A DNA stretch of 64,000 bases, taken from assembly GCA_030648295.1 (NCBI GenBank), contig JAUSID010000217.1, positions 79,512-143,511 of the forward strand, in the 5' to 3' direction. The stretch is from Opitutaceae bacterium (GTDB lineage: Bacteria > Verrucomicrobiota > Verrucomicrobiia > Opitutales > Opitutaceae). The notes under the pieces are model-generated. The model made no database searches. It was not told where the DNA came from and saw only the letters and a list, made by a program, of their open reading frames with translations. Positions 51,130-60,864 of this stretch are shown here, piece by piece (positions within the stretch are counted from its first letter, which is position 1; each line of letters starts with the position of its first letter). A program made the position numbers and the translations under genes.

Positions 51130-51444
51130 ATGAGAGCGACCATCAAGACCCAAGGCCAGCAGTTCACTGTGTCTGAGGGCGACATTTTGACCGTTAACCG
51201 CTATCCCGGCACCGAAAAGGGTTCCACCGTGGAGATCAAGGACGTGCTCGCGGCAGGCGAAGGCGAGAGCTTCAAAGTCGGCACTCCGCTCCTGTCCGGT
51301 GCCACGGTTTCGGCCACGATCCTCGAGAACAAACGCGGCGACAAGGTCATCGTGTTCAAGAAGAAGAAGCGCAAGGGCATGGAGCGGAAACGTGGCCATC
51401 GCCAGGAGCTTTCAGTCATCAAGATCAATTCGATTAACGCTTAA
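51130..51444 (+). CDS. rplU: 50S ribosomal protein L21
   Basis: 104 residues: [24 protein letters not shown], then [45 protein letters not shown], the L21 signature for 23S rRNA binding. It leads the standard rplU-rpmA pair; L27 follows 14 bases later. Confidence 0.98.
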   Translation: MRATIKTQGQQFTVSEGDILTVNRYPGTEKGSTVEIKDVLAAGEGESFKVGTPLLSGATVSATILENKRGDKVIVFKKKKRKGMERKRGHRQELSVIKINSINA

Positions 51445-51458
51445 GGAGACATCACGCC

Positions 51459-51704
51459 ATGGCGCACAAGAAAGGTCAGGGAGCATCCACCAACGGGCGC
51501 GAGAGCCATTCAAAGCGGCTCGGCGTTAAGATGTTTGGCGGCCAGGCGGTCATCGCCGGCAACATCATCGTCCGCCAGCGCGGCACCAAGCTGCACGCCG
51601 GCAAGAACGTCGGTACCGGTCGTGATTGGACGCTCTTCGCGCTCAAGGACGGCACCGTGAAGTTCGACAAGCCGCATCGCACCGTCTCGGTCGTCACGGC
51701 CTGA
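51459..51704 (+). CDS. rpmA: 50S ribosomal protein L27
   Basis: 81 residues: [57 protein letters not shown]. The N-terminus begins directly with AHKKGQG, so there is no cleaved leader as in Firmicutes; the N-terminal tail reaches the peptidyl-transferase centre. A strong terminator follows. Confidence 0.98.
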   Translation: MAHKKGQGASTNGRESHSKRLGVKMFGGQAVIAGNIIVRQRGTKLHAGKNVGTGRDWTLFALKDGTVKFDKPHRTVSVVTA

Positions 51705-51733
51705 GTACGGCCACAAGTCCATTTTCCGAAAGG

Positions 51734-51758
51734 CCGGTCTCGTGACCGGTCTTTTTAT
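51734..51758 (+). terminator. Rho-independent terminator after rpmA
   Basis: Stem CCGGTC and GACCGG with loop TCGT, followed by TTTTTATTT. Confidence 0.85.
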
Positions 51759-51993
51759 TTGGCGGTGAGCGAGTATTCACGCGCGTCACGCTGGCCGGCG
51801 TAGCAGCCGAGGTAACGAGGCTGAAATCCTCGGTCGATCGTTTCCCAGATCTTTTGATCCATCACAACATCGTGACGCAGCTTCGACTTTGCCGCTTTGC
51901 CGCTCACCACCGAAACCCACTTAAGTAGCACTCCCGCCGTTTCATCACGCCGCGGGCTTGCCGGATCCGGGACGCGCCGTCAGTTTCCGCGCA
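51759..51993. other. gap between rpmA and the MamK-like cluster
   Basis: 51800-51823 (GTAGCAGCCGAGGTAACGAG..) matches 60178-60201 (GTAACAGCCGAGGTCACGAG..), 22 of 24 bases, a dispersed repeat. The rest shows no gene; it should hold the promoter of the next cluster. Confidence 0.6.
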
Positions 51994-52437
51994 ATGTCGC
52001 AGCGTCTCGACGAACTTCGCCGCCAACGCGCCTTGGTTCAGGAACACCTCGCGTGGCTCGATCGCGAAATCGCCGCCGCCGCGCCGCAGAAGTCCGCGGT
52101 CAGCACTACCACGATTTCTCCCGCGGCGCCGGCTCCGATCGTCACGAAAGCCGAGCCACTCGCCTCTACCTCGGCCGCAGTGTCGTCACCATCGGTCGGA
52201 TCAGGCGCATCTATCCCATCCGTCCTATCAGTCCCATCTCCCACCTCCGCAGGAGCGACCGCCGCCGCACCTCCGCCGGGCGAGCTTGCGGTCGAAAAAC
52301 TTCTAGAGGAATACCGCGTTGCACCCGACGCCGTGCGCCAGGATGTGCGCAAGGGATGCTTTCTGTACTTTGCCGCCGCGTGCGCGCTTTTCGCGCTCGT
52401 TGTAGTCGTGCTTTTTTTCGCGCTGCGGACGCGCTGA
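51994..52437 (+). CDS. tail-anchored coiled-coil protein next to the MamK-like gene
   Basis: 147 residues, no family recognised. Residues 1-30 (MSQRLDELRRQRALVQEHLA..) form a coiled coil; 35-95 is a Ser/Thr/Pro/Ala linker; 98-122 is helical (VEKLLEEYRVAPDAVRQDVRKG); 123-145 is one membrane helix (CFLYFAAACALFALVVVVLF) with the C-terminus RTR, so the bulk faces the cytoplasm. Part of the linker (about residues 73-84, SIPSVLSVPSPT) is encoded by a repeat of CCCATCCGTCCTATCAG type. First gene of a three-gene cluster; it could anchor the actin-like filament (inference). Confidence 0.65.
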   Translation: MSQRLDELRRQRALVQEHLAWLDREIAAAAPQKSAVSTTTISPAAPAPIVTKAEPLASTSAAVSSPSVGSGASIPSVLSVPSPTSAGATAAAPPPGELAVEKLLEEYRVAPDAVRQDVRKGCFLYFAAACALFALVVVVLFFALRTR

Positions 52438-52452
52438 GGTTTAGGCAAGTTT

Positions 52453-52950
52453 TTGCATGAACCTTGCGAAAGGTTCGTGGTCGTAGCGGGGTTGACCAAC
52501 CCGTCCGCTTCAAACTTACCGGCTCAACACGTTTGCTGGAGTGATGTCGCGCGCGCGTGCCGGCGCGTCTGCCTGCTGCGCGAGCAGGGCGATTCCGACG
52601 AGGCCGAGCGGCTGCGGTCCGGCCCGCTCGCGGACATGATCGCGGCGCTGCGAACGCCGGCCGACACGGAGGCGTCACTCGCGCAGCGGCTCGAGTCGAT
52701 TTTCGCTGCCGAAACCGAGCGCGTCGCCACGGCCGTGGTCATTGCCGAGCTACTCGCGCCGATGCTGCGTCCGATGTCGTTCAGCAGTGCGGCGCCACTT
52801 TCGCCGGCTCACGCGGCCACGCGCATCGTCGCGTCAAATGCCCCGTTCACGCACCCGGGGCGCAGCGGCGCGGCGGACATCGCCGATTTTATCGATGAAA
52901 TGATCGCGCAGGAAAATGCGATCGACGGGCCGCATCGGCGCGCGTCCTGA
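52453..52950 (+). CDS. hypothetical protein in the MamK-like cluster
   Basis: 165 residues if the TTG at 52453 is the start; GTG 52477 is an alternative. No family recognised. It appears soluble and mostly helical (LREQGDSDEAERLRSGPLADMIAALR, LAQRLESIFAAETERVATAVVIAELLAPML), with an acidic C-terminal helix ADIADFIDEMIAQEN. It is 15 bases after the coiled-coil gene and 55 before the actin-like gene, all in the same direction, so it may be a partner of the filament. Confidence 0.6.
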   Translation: MHEPCERFVVVAGLTNPSASNLPAQHVCWSDVARACRRVCLLREQGDSDEAERLRSGPLADMIAALRTPADTEASLAQRLESIFAAETERVATAVVIAELLAPMLRPMSFSSAAPLSPAHAATRIVASNAPFTHPGRSGAADIADFIDEMIAQENAIDGPHRRAS

Positions 52951-53005
52951 ACGAGTTTTACCCCCGATAGATGATACCCCGCGCACAGGAACCAAAAACA
53001 ACAAC

Positions 53006-54157
53006 ATGACCATCGCCCCCCCTGACAGGCTGCCCGTTACGATCGCGCCCAACAGCGCTCCAAGCCCCACCGGCATCCGGCCGACTCCCGCAAAATCGAA
53101 GACGATTCTCGTCGGCTTCGATCTCGGCACGAACAAGTCGTGCGTGCTCGCCGGCGCGGCCGGCAACACCGATATCGCCGTGAGCAAAGTCGTACCGACG
53201 GTCGTCGGCTACGTGAAGGACGGAATCGTGGATGGGATCATCGCCGGCAACGCGCAAATTCTCTACGGCGAGGATGCGCTGCGAAACATGCTGCACGTGC
53301 GGCTCGTCGCGCCGCTGGCCGCAGGCGTGATTGCCGATCAAGACACCGCGCGCGATTTCCTTCGTTACCTTCGCACGGTGGTCGATCCGTCGGGCACGGC
53401 GGAAATCCGTGCTGTCATCGGCGTACCGGCGAACGCCGGCCCGCAGGCGCGCGACGACATCCGTCACAGCGCGCTCGGCGTGTTCGATCGCGTCCTGCTG
53501 ATTCCCGAGCCGTTCCTCGCGGCGCTGGGTTATCGCGAGGATGCGCGCGTCGGTCAGCCCAACTACCTCGATCCGGTGGTGAACTCGCTGTTCATCGACA
53601 TTGGCGTCGGAACCAGCGACGTCTGCCTGGTGCAGGGCTACTTCCCCACCCGCGAAGATCAGATCAGCATTCCGTTCGCCGGCGACGCGATCGATGAACT
53701 GCTGCACGAGGAGTTGAATCGCGTGTACCCGAACAACGGGCTCTCGCGGCACAAGGTTCGCGAGCTCAAGGAAGCGCACGGGTATGTCGGTCCCTCCCGC
53801 AAGCCGCTCGAGGTGAAAGTCATCATGGGTGGCAAGGCGCACACCATCGAACTCGGCGACACGATCGCGCGCGCCTGCAACACGCTCGTCGAAAAAATCT
53901 ATCCCGCGCTGACGACGCTAATCACGCGCGCCTCGTCGGATTCGGTGGTGAGCCTGCTCCAGAACATCATCGTGACCGGCGGCGGTTCGCAGCTGAAGGG
54001 CATCGATGCGGTGCTCCAGAAAAAGCTGGCCGACGACGGCTACGAGAACCCGAAGGTGAAGCTCGCCGGCGTGGACTACAAACGGTACGTCGCGGTCGGC
54101 GCGCTGAAGGCCGCCCGCTCCGCCCGCGAGAACCAGTGGCAGGTGCTGCTGGGCTAG
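53006..54157 (+). CDS. MamK-like actin family ATPase
   Basis: 383 residues from ATG 53006. Actin/Hsp70 ATPase fold: phosphate 1 loop ILVGFDLGTNKSCVLAG, connect 1 and phosphate 2 loop SLFIDIGVGTSDVCLVQG, adenosine motif NIIVTGGGSQLKGID. An N-terminal Pro/Ala-rich tail of 30 residues precedes the fold. The pattern PTVVGYVKDG and the overall order are those of MamK, the filament that lines up magnetosomes; related genes occur in many non-magnetic bacteria of the PVC group, where their role is unknown. Last gene of the cluster; a terminator follows. Confidence 0.85.
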   Translation: MTIAPPDRLPVTIAPNSAPSPTGIRPTPAKSKTILVGFDLGTNKSCVLAGAAGNTDIAVSKVVPTVVGYVKDGIVDGIIAGNAQILYGEDALRNMLHVRLVAPLAAGVIADQDTARDFLRYLRTVVDPSGTAEIRAVIGVPANAGPQARDDIRHSALGVFDRVLLIPEPFLAALGYREDARVGQPNYLDPVVNSLFIDIGVGTSDVCLVQGYFPTREDQISIPFAGDAIDELLHEELNRVYPNNGLSRHKVRELKEAHGYVGPSRKPLEVKVIMGGKAHTIELGDTIARACNTLVEKIYPALTTLITRASSDSVVSLLQNIIVTGGGSQLKGIDAVLQKKLADDGYENPKVKLAGVDYKRYVAVGALKAARSARENQWQVLLG

Positions 54158-54185
54158 ATCGCGCACGCGTTCAAATCAGCTTCAG

Positions 54186-54215
54186 TGGCGCCGCCGAAAC
54201 GCGGCGCCATTGTTT
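54186..54215 (+). terminator. terminator after the MamK-like gene
   Basis: Stem TGGCGCCGC and GCGGCGCCA with loop CGAAAC, then TTGTTT. Confidence 0.75.
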
Positions 54216-54529
54216 CCTGGGAGCCATTCCGCTCGGAACAGCACGCGCGGTTTCGACTGCATGTGCGTTCGTTGGAGACGCGGCGCCCCCGCCGCGTCTG
54301 AAACTGGTGGTGAATCCCATTCCAGTTTTCCCGGTCAGCAGTTATCGCGATTGCCGCGCCATCGGTTCAATTGAACGACCGAACCTACTATGGCCGCGGC
54401 GAGGGCGCCGCGGCTCCATTTACGCCCTTTGTTTGTTGAGGACGTTTCTGAAACCCGACCCGGGGTCCAATTGCGTGTTGCCTTCCGTGAAGATGTGGCG
54501 TCCCAGCCGCGCACGCCCAGAAATGCGGG
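54216..54529. other. gap with two GC-rich palindromes
   Basis: 54276-54299 has arms AGACGCGGC and GCCGCGTCT; about 54392-54415 has GCCGCGGCG..CGCCGCGGC. Similar blocks occur at 60220-60400, so they are dispersed repeats. No gene is visible. Confidence 0.55.
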
Positions 54530-55609
54530 CTAACTCATCGCCGGATAACTCCCCAGCCACTTCACCAGCGGACAGAATTTCTTCAGCTCGGACAGCGCGG
54601 CCTTCATGTTGGGGTCGTCGTAATGCCCCGTGACATCGAGGAAGAAATAATAATCCCACGGCCGCTTCTTGCTCGGCCGCGATTCGATCTTCGAGAGATT
54701 CACGCCGCGCTCCGCCAGCGGCATCAGCATCTTCAGCAGCGCCCCCGAGTGCGACGCCGCCTCGTCGCCGAGCGACACCAGCAGGCTCGTCAAATCCTTC
54801 CCGTTGCCCACCGGGCCCGACGGCTTCCGCCCCAGCACGAAGAACCGCGTCGTGTTGTCGGCCTTGTCCTGGATGTTTCGCTCCACGATCGGAACGCCGT
54901 AGTGCTCGGCCGCCAGTTCCCCGGCCACGGCCGCGGTGCCCGGCTCGTCTTTTGCCATTTGCACCGCCCGCGACGTGCTCGGCGCGTCGACCAGCTGCGC
55001 GTGCGGCAGGTGCCGCTGCAACCAGTGGCGGCACTGCGCCAGCGCCTGGTCCTTCGAATACACGCGTCGGATTTCCTCGAGCGGCGAGTTCGAGATCAGC
55101 GCGTGATTAATCTCCAGGTAGATTTGCGCAACGATCTTCAGGTCGCTCTCGACGAAGCTGTCCAGCGCCTCGCGCACCGAACCCTCGGTCGAATTCTCGA
55201 TCGGGATCACCGCGTAATCGGTCTCGCCCTTTTCCACCGCGGTGAAGATGTCGCTCACCGTCGCCATCGCGTGGTAGTCGACGCTCGCGCCGAATTTTTT
55301 GAGCGCCGCGGCGTGGGTGTTGCTCGCCTCCGGCCCAAGGTACGCAATCAACAACGGCTTCTCGAGCGCGATCGCGGCCGACATGATCTCACGATAGATC
55401 GCCTGCAGCGCCTCGTTCTTGATCGGCCCCTTGTTCTGGCCGGTCACCTTGCGGATCACCGCATCCTCGCGTTCCGCCACGTAGATCTGCCCGCCCGCGC
55501 TGCGCTTCAGTTTTCCAATCTCCGCCGCCAGCGCCAGCCGCTGGTTCAGCAGTTCAACCAGTTCGCGGTCGAGCTGATCGATGCGTTCGCGTATCGGGCC
55601 CAGTTCCAT
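54530..55609 (-). CDS. pheA: chorismate mutase/prephenate dehydratase
   Basis: 359 residues from ATG 55609. Phenylalanine synthesis. Residues 1-85: AroQ chorismate mutase helix bundle (IRERIDQLDRELVELLNQRLALAAEIGKLK). Residues 90-270: prephenate dehydratase (LIAYLGPEASNTHAAALKKFG, VIPIENSTEGSVREALD, DKADNTTRFFVLGR with the catalytic Thr). Residues 285-359: ACT regulatory domain (GALLKMLMPLAERGVNLSKIESRPSKKRPWDYYFFLD), which binds phenylalanine. Its start is 2 bases after the scpB stop, so both are in one unit. Confidence 0.96.
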   Translation of the reverse strand: MELGPIRERIDQLDRELVELLNQRLALAAEIGKLKRSAGGQIYVAEREDAVIRKVTGQNKGPIKNEALQAIYREIMSAAIALEKPLLIAYLGPEASNTHAAALKKFGASVDYHAMATVSDIFTAVEKGETDYAVIPIENSTEGSVREALDSFVESDLKIVAQIYLEINHALISNSPLEEIRRVYSKDQALAQCRHWLQRHLPHAQLVDAPSTSRAVQMAKDEPGTAAVAGELAAEHYGVPIVERNIQDKADNTTRFFVLGRKPSGPVGNGKDLTSLLVSLGDEAASHSGALLKMLMPLAERGVNLSKIESRPSKKRPWDYYFFLDVTGHYDDPNMKAALSELKKFCPLVKWLGSYPAMS

Positions 55610-55611
55610 GG

Positions 55612-56553
55612 TCACAGTGGCGCGCTGTCGCCGCCGATACCCGTCGGCGCCGCCGGCCGCCCCGGCGCGGCTTCGGCCGATGCCACGGACGGTTCTTCGT
55701 GGCGATGCTGCGCCGGCACCGGGGCGCCGAGCGGCAACTCCTCGTTCGCGAGTCCCATGTCCGTGTCGTTCGGCCGGTGGGTCGTCGTGTTCGTATTCAG
55801 CCACTCGTCGATCTGGCGGGATGAAAGCACATCCGAAGCGGGCAGCTCGTCGAGCGATTTGATCCCGACAAACTCCAGGAACTGATCCGTGGTGCCGTAC
55901 TGGATCGGGCGGCCCGGCGCATCGGCGCGGCCGACGATATAAATCAGTTCGCGCTCGAGCAGCTTGTTGATGCCGGCTTCGGCCGAGACTCCGCGAATGG
56001 TTTCAATTTCGCCGCGGGTCGCCGGCTGGCGATATGCGACCACGGCCAGCGTCTCAATCGACGACTGGCTCAATTTCACCGGCGGCGGTTCCTGCCGTAG
56101 GATTCGCACCCAGCGGCCGAACCGCGGATGCGTCACGATCCGGTAGCCCGCGTTGCCCTCGATCAAAAGCAACCCGTCGTCCGACGCACGCAGCTCGAGG
56201 GCGATTTGATCCATCGCCTCGCGAATCTGCGTGGTTGTGACCAGTGACGGCACGTCCGCGTAAAGTTCAGGATCCTGCGGCGGCTCGACCGCGATTTCCA
56301 CCGGCTCCGCCGCGGCCGGCGCGGCGGGAGCTTCTGCGCCCACACCGGCTGCGGCCGCCGCTGTCGGGCCCGGCTCGGACGGCGGCGTTGCCCCCGCGGC
56401 GGTTTCGTCCGCCGTTTCGGGAACCACGGACTCCATTGGCAACGTGACCTGCTCGTGGAAGCGGGTGAAGGCGGCCTGGATATCCTTGATCGCCAGGGGC
56501 TGATTGGTCGAAAGCAGCAGCGCCTTCAGCACTTTTTTCAGGTTGAACGCCAT
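55612..56553 (-). CDS. scpB: segregation and condensation protein B
   Basis: 313 residues from ATG 56553. Kleisin-binding subunit of the bacterial condensin with SMC and ScpA. MAFNLKKVLKALLLSTNQPL starts the first winged helix; an Ala/Pro/Glu-rich insertion covers residues about 38-98 (ETADETAAGATPPSEPGPTA and on), which is unusual for ScpB. The core continues VTTTQIREAMDQIALEL, SQSSIETLAVVAYRQPATRGEIETIRG and RPIQYGTTDQFLEFVGIKSLDELP, the ScpB signature. A second disordered tail follows. scpA is not in the window. The gene is divergent from ilvD. Confidence 0.93.
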   Translation of the reverse strand: MAFNLKKVLKALLLSTNQPLAIKDIQAAFTRFHEQVTLPMESVVPETADETAAGATPPSEPGPTAAAAAGVGAEAPAAPAAAEPVEIAVEPPQDPELYADVPSLVTTTQIREAMDQIALELRASDDGLLLIEGNAGYRIVTHPRFGRWVRILRQEPPPVKLSQSSIETLAVVAYRQPATRGEIETIRGVSAEAGINKLLERELIYIVGRADAPGRPIQYGTTDQFLEFVGIKSLDELPASDVLSSRQIDEWLNTNTTTHRPNDTDMGLANEELPLGAPVPAQHRHEEPSVASAEAAPGRPAAPTGIGGDSAPL

Positions 56554-56757
56554 GCGGGAAAGGTGGAGCAGTGATGCGGCGGCTCCCGGCGCATGCAATC
56601 TGAATTTACGCGGCTGCCCGAGCGGCTCGTCCTGGGTACGGGAAGGCGCTGCCATCCGGATGCGCGCCAGAGCCCCACGCTCCCGGAACGAGCACCGATG
56701 CCCGCGAACGCACTTGCCGCGCGTTGCTGCCTCTGGTCTGCTCCGCGCGATTTCGCC

Positions 56758-58461
56758 ATGAGCGCTTCGTCTCCCGATCCACTGCGTCCCCACTCTTCCA
56801 TCGTCCACGATGGCCCCAGCCGCGCCGGTGCGCGTTCGATGCTGCGTCCCGTCGGCTTTTCCGAAGCGGACTTCAAGAAGCCCGTGGTCGGAGTGGCCTC
56901 GCTCTGGAGCATGGTCACCCCATGCAACATGCACATCGACCAGCTCGCGCGCGAGGCCGAGGCGGGCGCCAATGCCGCCGGAGGCAAGGCGATCATCTTT
57001 GGCACCATTACGGTATCGGACGGCATCAGCATGGGCACGCAGGGGATGCGCTACTCGCTCGTCTCGCGCGAGGTGATCGCCGACTCGATCGAGGCGGTCG
57101 CCGGCGCCGAGGGGTTCGATGCGCTCGTGACGATTGGCGGGTGCGACAAGAACATGCCGGGTTGCGTCATGGCGATGGCGCGGCTCAACCGCCCGGGCGT
57201 CTTCGTCTACGGCGGCACCATCCTTCCCGGCATCCATCCCGAATCGAAAAAGGAATGCGACATCGTCTCCGTCTACGAGGCGATCGGTCAGCACGCCGCC
57301 GGCAAGGTCGACGACGCCGGGCTCGCCTCGATCGAGGCCTGCGCGATTCCCGGCGCCGGCTCCTGTGGCGGCATGTACACGGCCAACACCATGGCTTCGG
57401 CCATCGAGGCACTCGGCATGAGCCTGCCCAACAGCTCGGCGCAAATTGCGATCAGCCCCGAGAAAAAGGAAGACTGCCGCCGCGCCAGCGAGGCGGCGCT
57501 CGCGTTGCTCAAGGCCGGCACCAAGCCGCGCGACATCATGACGCGAAAGGCATTCGAGAACGCGATCACCGTCGTGATCGCGCTCGGGGGCTCGACCAAT
57601 GCCGTGCTGCACCTGCTCGCGATGGCGCACACCTGCGGCGTGAAGCTGTCCATCGACGACTTCACCAAGATCGGCAAGCGCGTCCCCGTCCTCGCCGACC
57701 TCAAGCCCTCCGGCAAATACGGCATGGTTCACCTCACCCGGATCGGCGGGCTGCCGCCGCTGATGAAGGTACTGCTCGATCACGGCTTGCTCCACGGCGA
57801 CTGCATCACCGTGACCGGCAAGACCGTCGCCGAGAACCTCCGCGGCGTGAGTGCGTATCCGACGGATCAGGACGTCGTCCGCCCCTTCTCCAACCCGATC
57901 AAGCCCGACAGTCACCTGCGGATTCTTTACGGCAACCTCGCGCCGACCGGCGCGGTGGCGAAAATCAGCGGCAAGGAGGGGCTCACCTTCACTGGCCGCG
58001 CGCTCGTGTTCGAAAGCGAGGAGGCCGCGCTCGAGGCGATTCTTACTGGCCGCGTCAAGGCCGGCCACGTCGTGGTCATTCGCAACGAAGGTCCCGTGGG
58101 CGGCCCGGGGATGCGCGAGATGCTTTCGCCCACGAGCGCGATCATGGGCCGCGGCCTCGGCAAGGACGTGGCGCTGATCACGGACGGCCGGTTCTCCGGC
58201 GGCAGCCACGGATTTGTGGTCGGCCACATCACACCGGAAGCCGCGTGCGGTGGTCCGATTGGCGTGATCAAGAACGGCGATTCGATCACGATCGACGCGA
58301 TGAAGAACGAGATCACGCTTGACCTTCCCGCGAAGGAAATCGCCGCTCGCAAGAAAGCGAAGAAGCCACACCAGCCGAAGGAAACCCGCGGCGTCCTCGC
58401 CAAGTATGCCAGGCTCGTCACCAGCGCCTCCGAAGGCGCCGTCACGGACAAGAATCTTTGA
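56758..58461 (+). CDS. ilvD: dihydroxy-acid dehydratase
   Basis: 567 residues from ATG 56758. Makes the 2-keto acids of valine and isoleucine synthesis; needs an iron-sulfur cluster and Mg. Seen: [13 protein letters not shown] (Cys ligand), [18 protein letters not shown] (signature 1 with Cys), [18 protein letters not shown] (third Cys), and [20 protein letters not shown] near the C-terminus (active-site Ser). No other ilv genes are nearby. The start is the ATG giving [15 protein letters not shown]; the longer frame upstream is rejected. Confidence 0.96.
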   Translation: MSASSPDPLRPHSSIVHDGPSRAGARSMLRPVGFSEADFKKPVVGVASLWSMVTPCNMHIDQLAREAEAGANAAGGKAIIFGTITVSDGISMGTQGMRYSLVSREVIADSIEAVAGAEGFDALVTIGGCDKNMPGCVMAMARLNRPGVFVYGGTILPGIHPESKKECDIVSVYEAIGQHAAGKVDDAGLASIEACAIPGAGSCGGMYTANTMASAIEALGMSLPNSSAQIAISPEKKEDCRRASEAALALLKAGTKPRDIMTRKAFENAITVVIALGGSTNAVLHLLAMAHTCGVKLSIDDFTKIGKRVPVLADLKPSGKYGMVHLTRIGGLPPLMKVLLDHGLLHGDCITVTGKTVAENLRGVSAYPTDQDVVRPFSNPIKPDSHLRILYGNLAPTGAVAKISGKEGLTFTGRALVFESEEAALEAILTGRVKAGHVVVIRNEGPVGGPGMREMLSPTSAIMGRGLGKDVALITDGRFSGGSHGFVVGHITPEAACGGPIGVIKNGDSITIDAMKNEITLDLPAKEIAARKKAKKPHQPKETRGVLAKYARLVTSASEGAVTDKNL

Positions 58462-58464
58462 TCA

Positions 58465-58582
58465 GGAGACAGTGGTCAGGAGTCAGTAGACAGGGAACAC
58501 GATCGGCTGAGCTGTCGAACGTCGCCTGTCACCCGGTCTCCTGTTCCTCCTGTCACCTGTCGCCTGTCACCTGTCTCCCGTC
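58465..58582. repeat. GACAGGGA / CTGTCACCTGTC repeat before pgi
   Basis: A left arm of GGAGACAGTGGTCAGGAGTC.. type at 58465-58500 faces CTGTCACCTGTCGCCTGTCA.. at about 58515-58582. The last arm ends four bases before the pgi ATG, so the gene has no separate ribosome-binding site. Confidence 0.65.
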
Positions 58583-58586
58583 CGCC

Positions 58587-60170
58587 ATGAACTGGTCCCG
58601 CTTCAAAACGCACCTCTACCACAACGCCGATCTCGGCGTGGCGCTCGACATCAGCCGGATTCCGTTTCCGGACGATTTCTTCACCACGATGGAGCCGCGG
58701 ATGCAGCAGGCCTACACGGCCATGGCCGCGCTCGAGGGCGGCAAGGTCGCGAATCCCGACGAGAACCGGATGGTCGGCCACTATTGGCTGCGTGCCCCGC
58801 ATCTCGCGCCGAAGCCGGAGCTCGCCAGCGAAATCACCTCGACTCTCGCCGCGATCAAGGAATTCACCGCCAAGGTTCACGGCGGCGAAATCGCCGGACC
58901 CAAGGGCCGGTTCCGAAACCTCCTCGTCATCGGCATCGGCGGCTCGGCGCTCGGACCGCAGCTGGTGAATCACGCGCTCGGCCGGCCCCGCAAGGACAAG
59001 CTCGCGATTTCGTTCTTCGACAACACCGACCCAGACGGCATCGATTACGTGCTCGACGGTCTGCGCGGCCAGCTCGCGAAAACCCTCGTGGTCGTGATTT
59101 CGAAGTCCGGCGGCACGGTCGAGACGCGCAACGGCATGCTCGAGGCCGCCGCCGCGTTCAAGGCCGCGGGACTGGATTACTCGAAACATTTCGTGGCCGT
59201 TACCGGCGCCGGATCGAAGCTCGATCAAATCGCGCAACGCGAAAGCTGGCGGGCACGATTCGCGTTGTGGGACTGGGTCGGCGGCCGCACGAGCGAACTC
59301 AGCGCCGTGGGACTTCTGCCCGCCTCACTCCAGGGCATCGACATCCAGGCGATGCTCGACGGCGCCGCCGCGATGGATGACGTCACGCGTTATCCCGTGA
59401 CCGCGCAGAATCCCGCCGCGCTGCTCGCCCTCATGTGGCATTTCGCAACCGACGGCCGCGGCGCGAAGGACATGGTCGTACTCCCCTACAAGGATCGGCT
59501 GCTCTTGTTTTCGCGTTACCTGCAGCAGCTCATCATGGAGTCGCTCGGCAAGGAACTCGACCTCGAGGGCCGCGTGGTGAACCAGGGCATCGCGGTCTAC
59601 GGCAACAAAGGCTCGACCGATCAGCATGCCTACGTGCAGCAACTGCGCGAAGGCGTGAACAATTTTTTCGTCACCTTCATCGAGGTGCTGAAGGACCGCG
59701 ACGCGAAGACGTCGCTCGAAGTCGAACCCGGTGTCACGGCCGGCGATTACCTCCAGGGTTTCTACCTCGGCACGCGCGACGCGCTCACGGAAAAGGATCG
59801 CCAGTCGATCACGCTGACCGTCCCCGATGTGTCGCCCCGCACGCTCGGGATGCTGATCGCCCTCTACGAACGTGTGGTCGGCTACTATGCGATGCTGATC
59901 AACGTGAACGCTTATCATCAGCCCGGCGTCGAGGCAGGCAAGAAGGCGGCGACCGGCGTCATCGCGCTGAAATTGAAGGTGGTCGAAGCGTTGAAGGCGG
60001 CTCCCGACGAGCCACTCACCGCCGAGTCGCTGGCCGAGCGGATCGGCGCCGCCGGCCAGACCGAGCTCGTATTCAAAATCCTGGAACACCTCGCCGCCAA
60101 CCGCAGTTCCGGCGTCGCGAAGCGGCTCCGCAAGTCGTGGTTTGAGTCGACGTATCGGATTAAGGGGTGA
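58587..60170 (+). CDS. pgi: glucose-6-phosphate isomerase
   Basis: 527 residues from ATG 58587. Interconverts glucose-6-P and fructose-6-P. Seen: [31 protein letters not shown] (phosphate binding), [17 protein letters not shown], the active-site Glu/His region [26 protein letters not shown] and the C-terminal [20 protein letters not shown]. Length and pattern fit the bacterial/plant type that lacks the long eukaryotic insertions. Single gene after the repeat. Confidence 0.96.
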   Translation: MNWSRFKTHLYHNADLGVALDISRIPFPDDFFTTMEPRMQQAYTAMAALEGGKVANPDENRMVGHYWLRAPHLAPKPELASEITSTLAAIKEFTAKVHGGEIAGPKGRFRNLLVIGIGGSALGPQLVNHALGRPRKDKLAISFFDNTDPDGIDYVLDGLRGQLAKTLVVVISKSGGTVETRNGMLEAAAAFKAAGLDYSKHFVAVTGAGSKLDQIAQRESWRARFALWDWVGGRTSELSAVGLLPASLQGIDIQAMLDGAAAMDDVTRYPVTAQNPAALLALMWHFATDGRGAKDMVVLPYKDRLLLFSRYLQQLIMESLGKELDLEGRVVNQGIAVYGNKGSTDQHAYVQQLREGVNNFFVTFIEVLKDRDAKTSLEVEPGVTAGDYLQGFYLGTRDALTEKDRQSITLTVPDVSPRTLGMLIALYERVVGYYAMLINVNAYHQPGVEAGKKAATGVIALKLKVVEALKAAPDEPLTAESLAERIGAAGQTELVFKILEHLAANRSSGVAKRLRKSWFESTYRIKG

Positions 60171-60864
60171 TGCGGTCGTAACAGCCGAGGTCACGAGGCT
60201 GGAGGCCAGTTCGTCCCCCAGTGGTTGGAGCCGCGGCGCCCCCGTCCCTCGACAGGCTCGGGACCCTGAGCCGATTCGACAGGTTCACGGCCAAACGATC
60301 TCCGGACTGATAGGCCTCGAGAGAGCCTTGTCGAACGGGCCGCGGAGTGTAAGCCCAACATTCTGGCATTCAGACGCGGCGAGGCGCCGCGTCTCCAGTG
60401 TACGATCGATCGAACAGCCAATTCTCAGGAAACACCGTGCGTCACCTGGGAGCGCCCCGTTCCCGCAAAACCTGCGCGCGCCGCCTTGCATTCCCCGCTA
60501 TCTGACTATTCGAATGCAGAGACGAACATGTTGATCGTAACGAACCACACGATTGCAGGGCTGGCGCCTTTCGACAAGCTCAAGGCCTTTCAGTCGAACC
60601 AGCTGTTGGCCGTGAGCCTGCCTGCCCCGAGCCTGTCGAAGGGGTCGAACCGGCGTGCTGCCAGGCCGTACGATCATTCGATTGCACATTGCGGCCGGCC
60701 GATAAACGGCAGCCCTACAACTGCGCGTGCCGCGCACCACTTTTTTCGAGCGCAGTCTCGAAAAAAGGCTGTATCACACTTCCTCGAAATGGCCTCCCCC
60801 GTCCCAGTCTCCCGGCGGTTTCAGCCCCGCGACACCGCCGCGTTTTGAATTACTCCGGCTGCGC
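60171..60864. repeat. 694-base gap built of REP-like elements
   Basis: 60178-60201 repeats the 51800 element. CCCTCGACAGGCTCGGGACC near 60245, TTCGACAGGTTCACGG near 60275, TTTCGACAAGCTCAAGG near 60569 and CCCGAGCCTGTCGAAGGGG near 60625 are variants of the CCCTTCGACAAGCTCAGGG family in both orientations. GACGCGGCGAGGCGCCGCGTCT near 60374 matches the 54276 block. I find no credible gene. Confidence 0.75.

Noticed and set aside
53006..54157. Magnetosome gene island
   Set aside because: Only a MamK-like actin is present; MamK-like proteins are widespread in non-magnetic bacteria and no other mam genes are visible.
56554..58371. Very long open minus frame antisense to ilvD, continuous with scpB
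   Set aside because: The ilvD frame has all family motifs; only the part from 56553 downward reads as ScpB. The rest is the usual GC-rich antisense openness.
60535..60848. Frame starting MLIVTNHTIAG, reminiscent of a YbjQ start
   Set aside because: The resemblance is a few residues and the frame runs through two REP copies.
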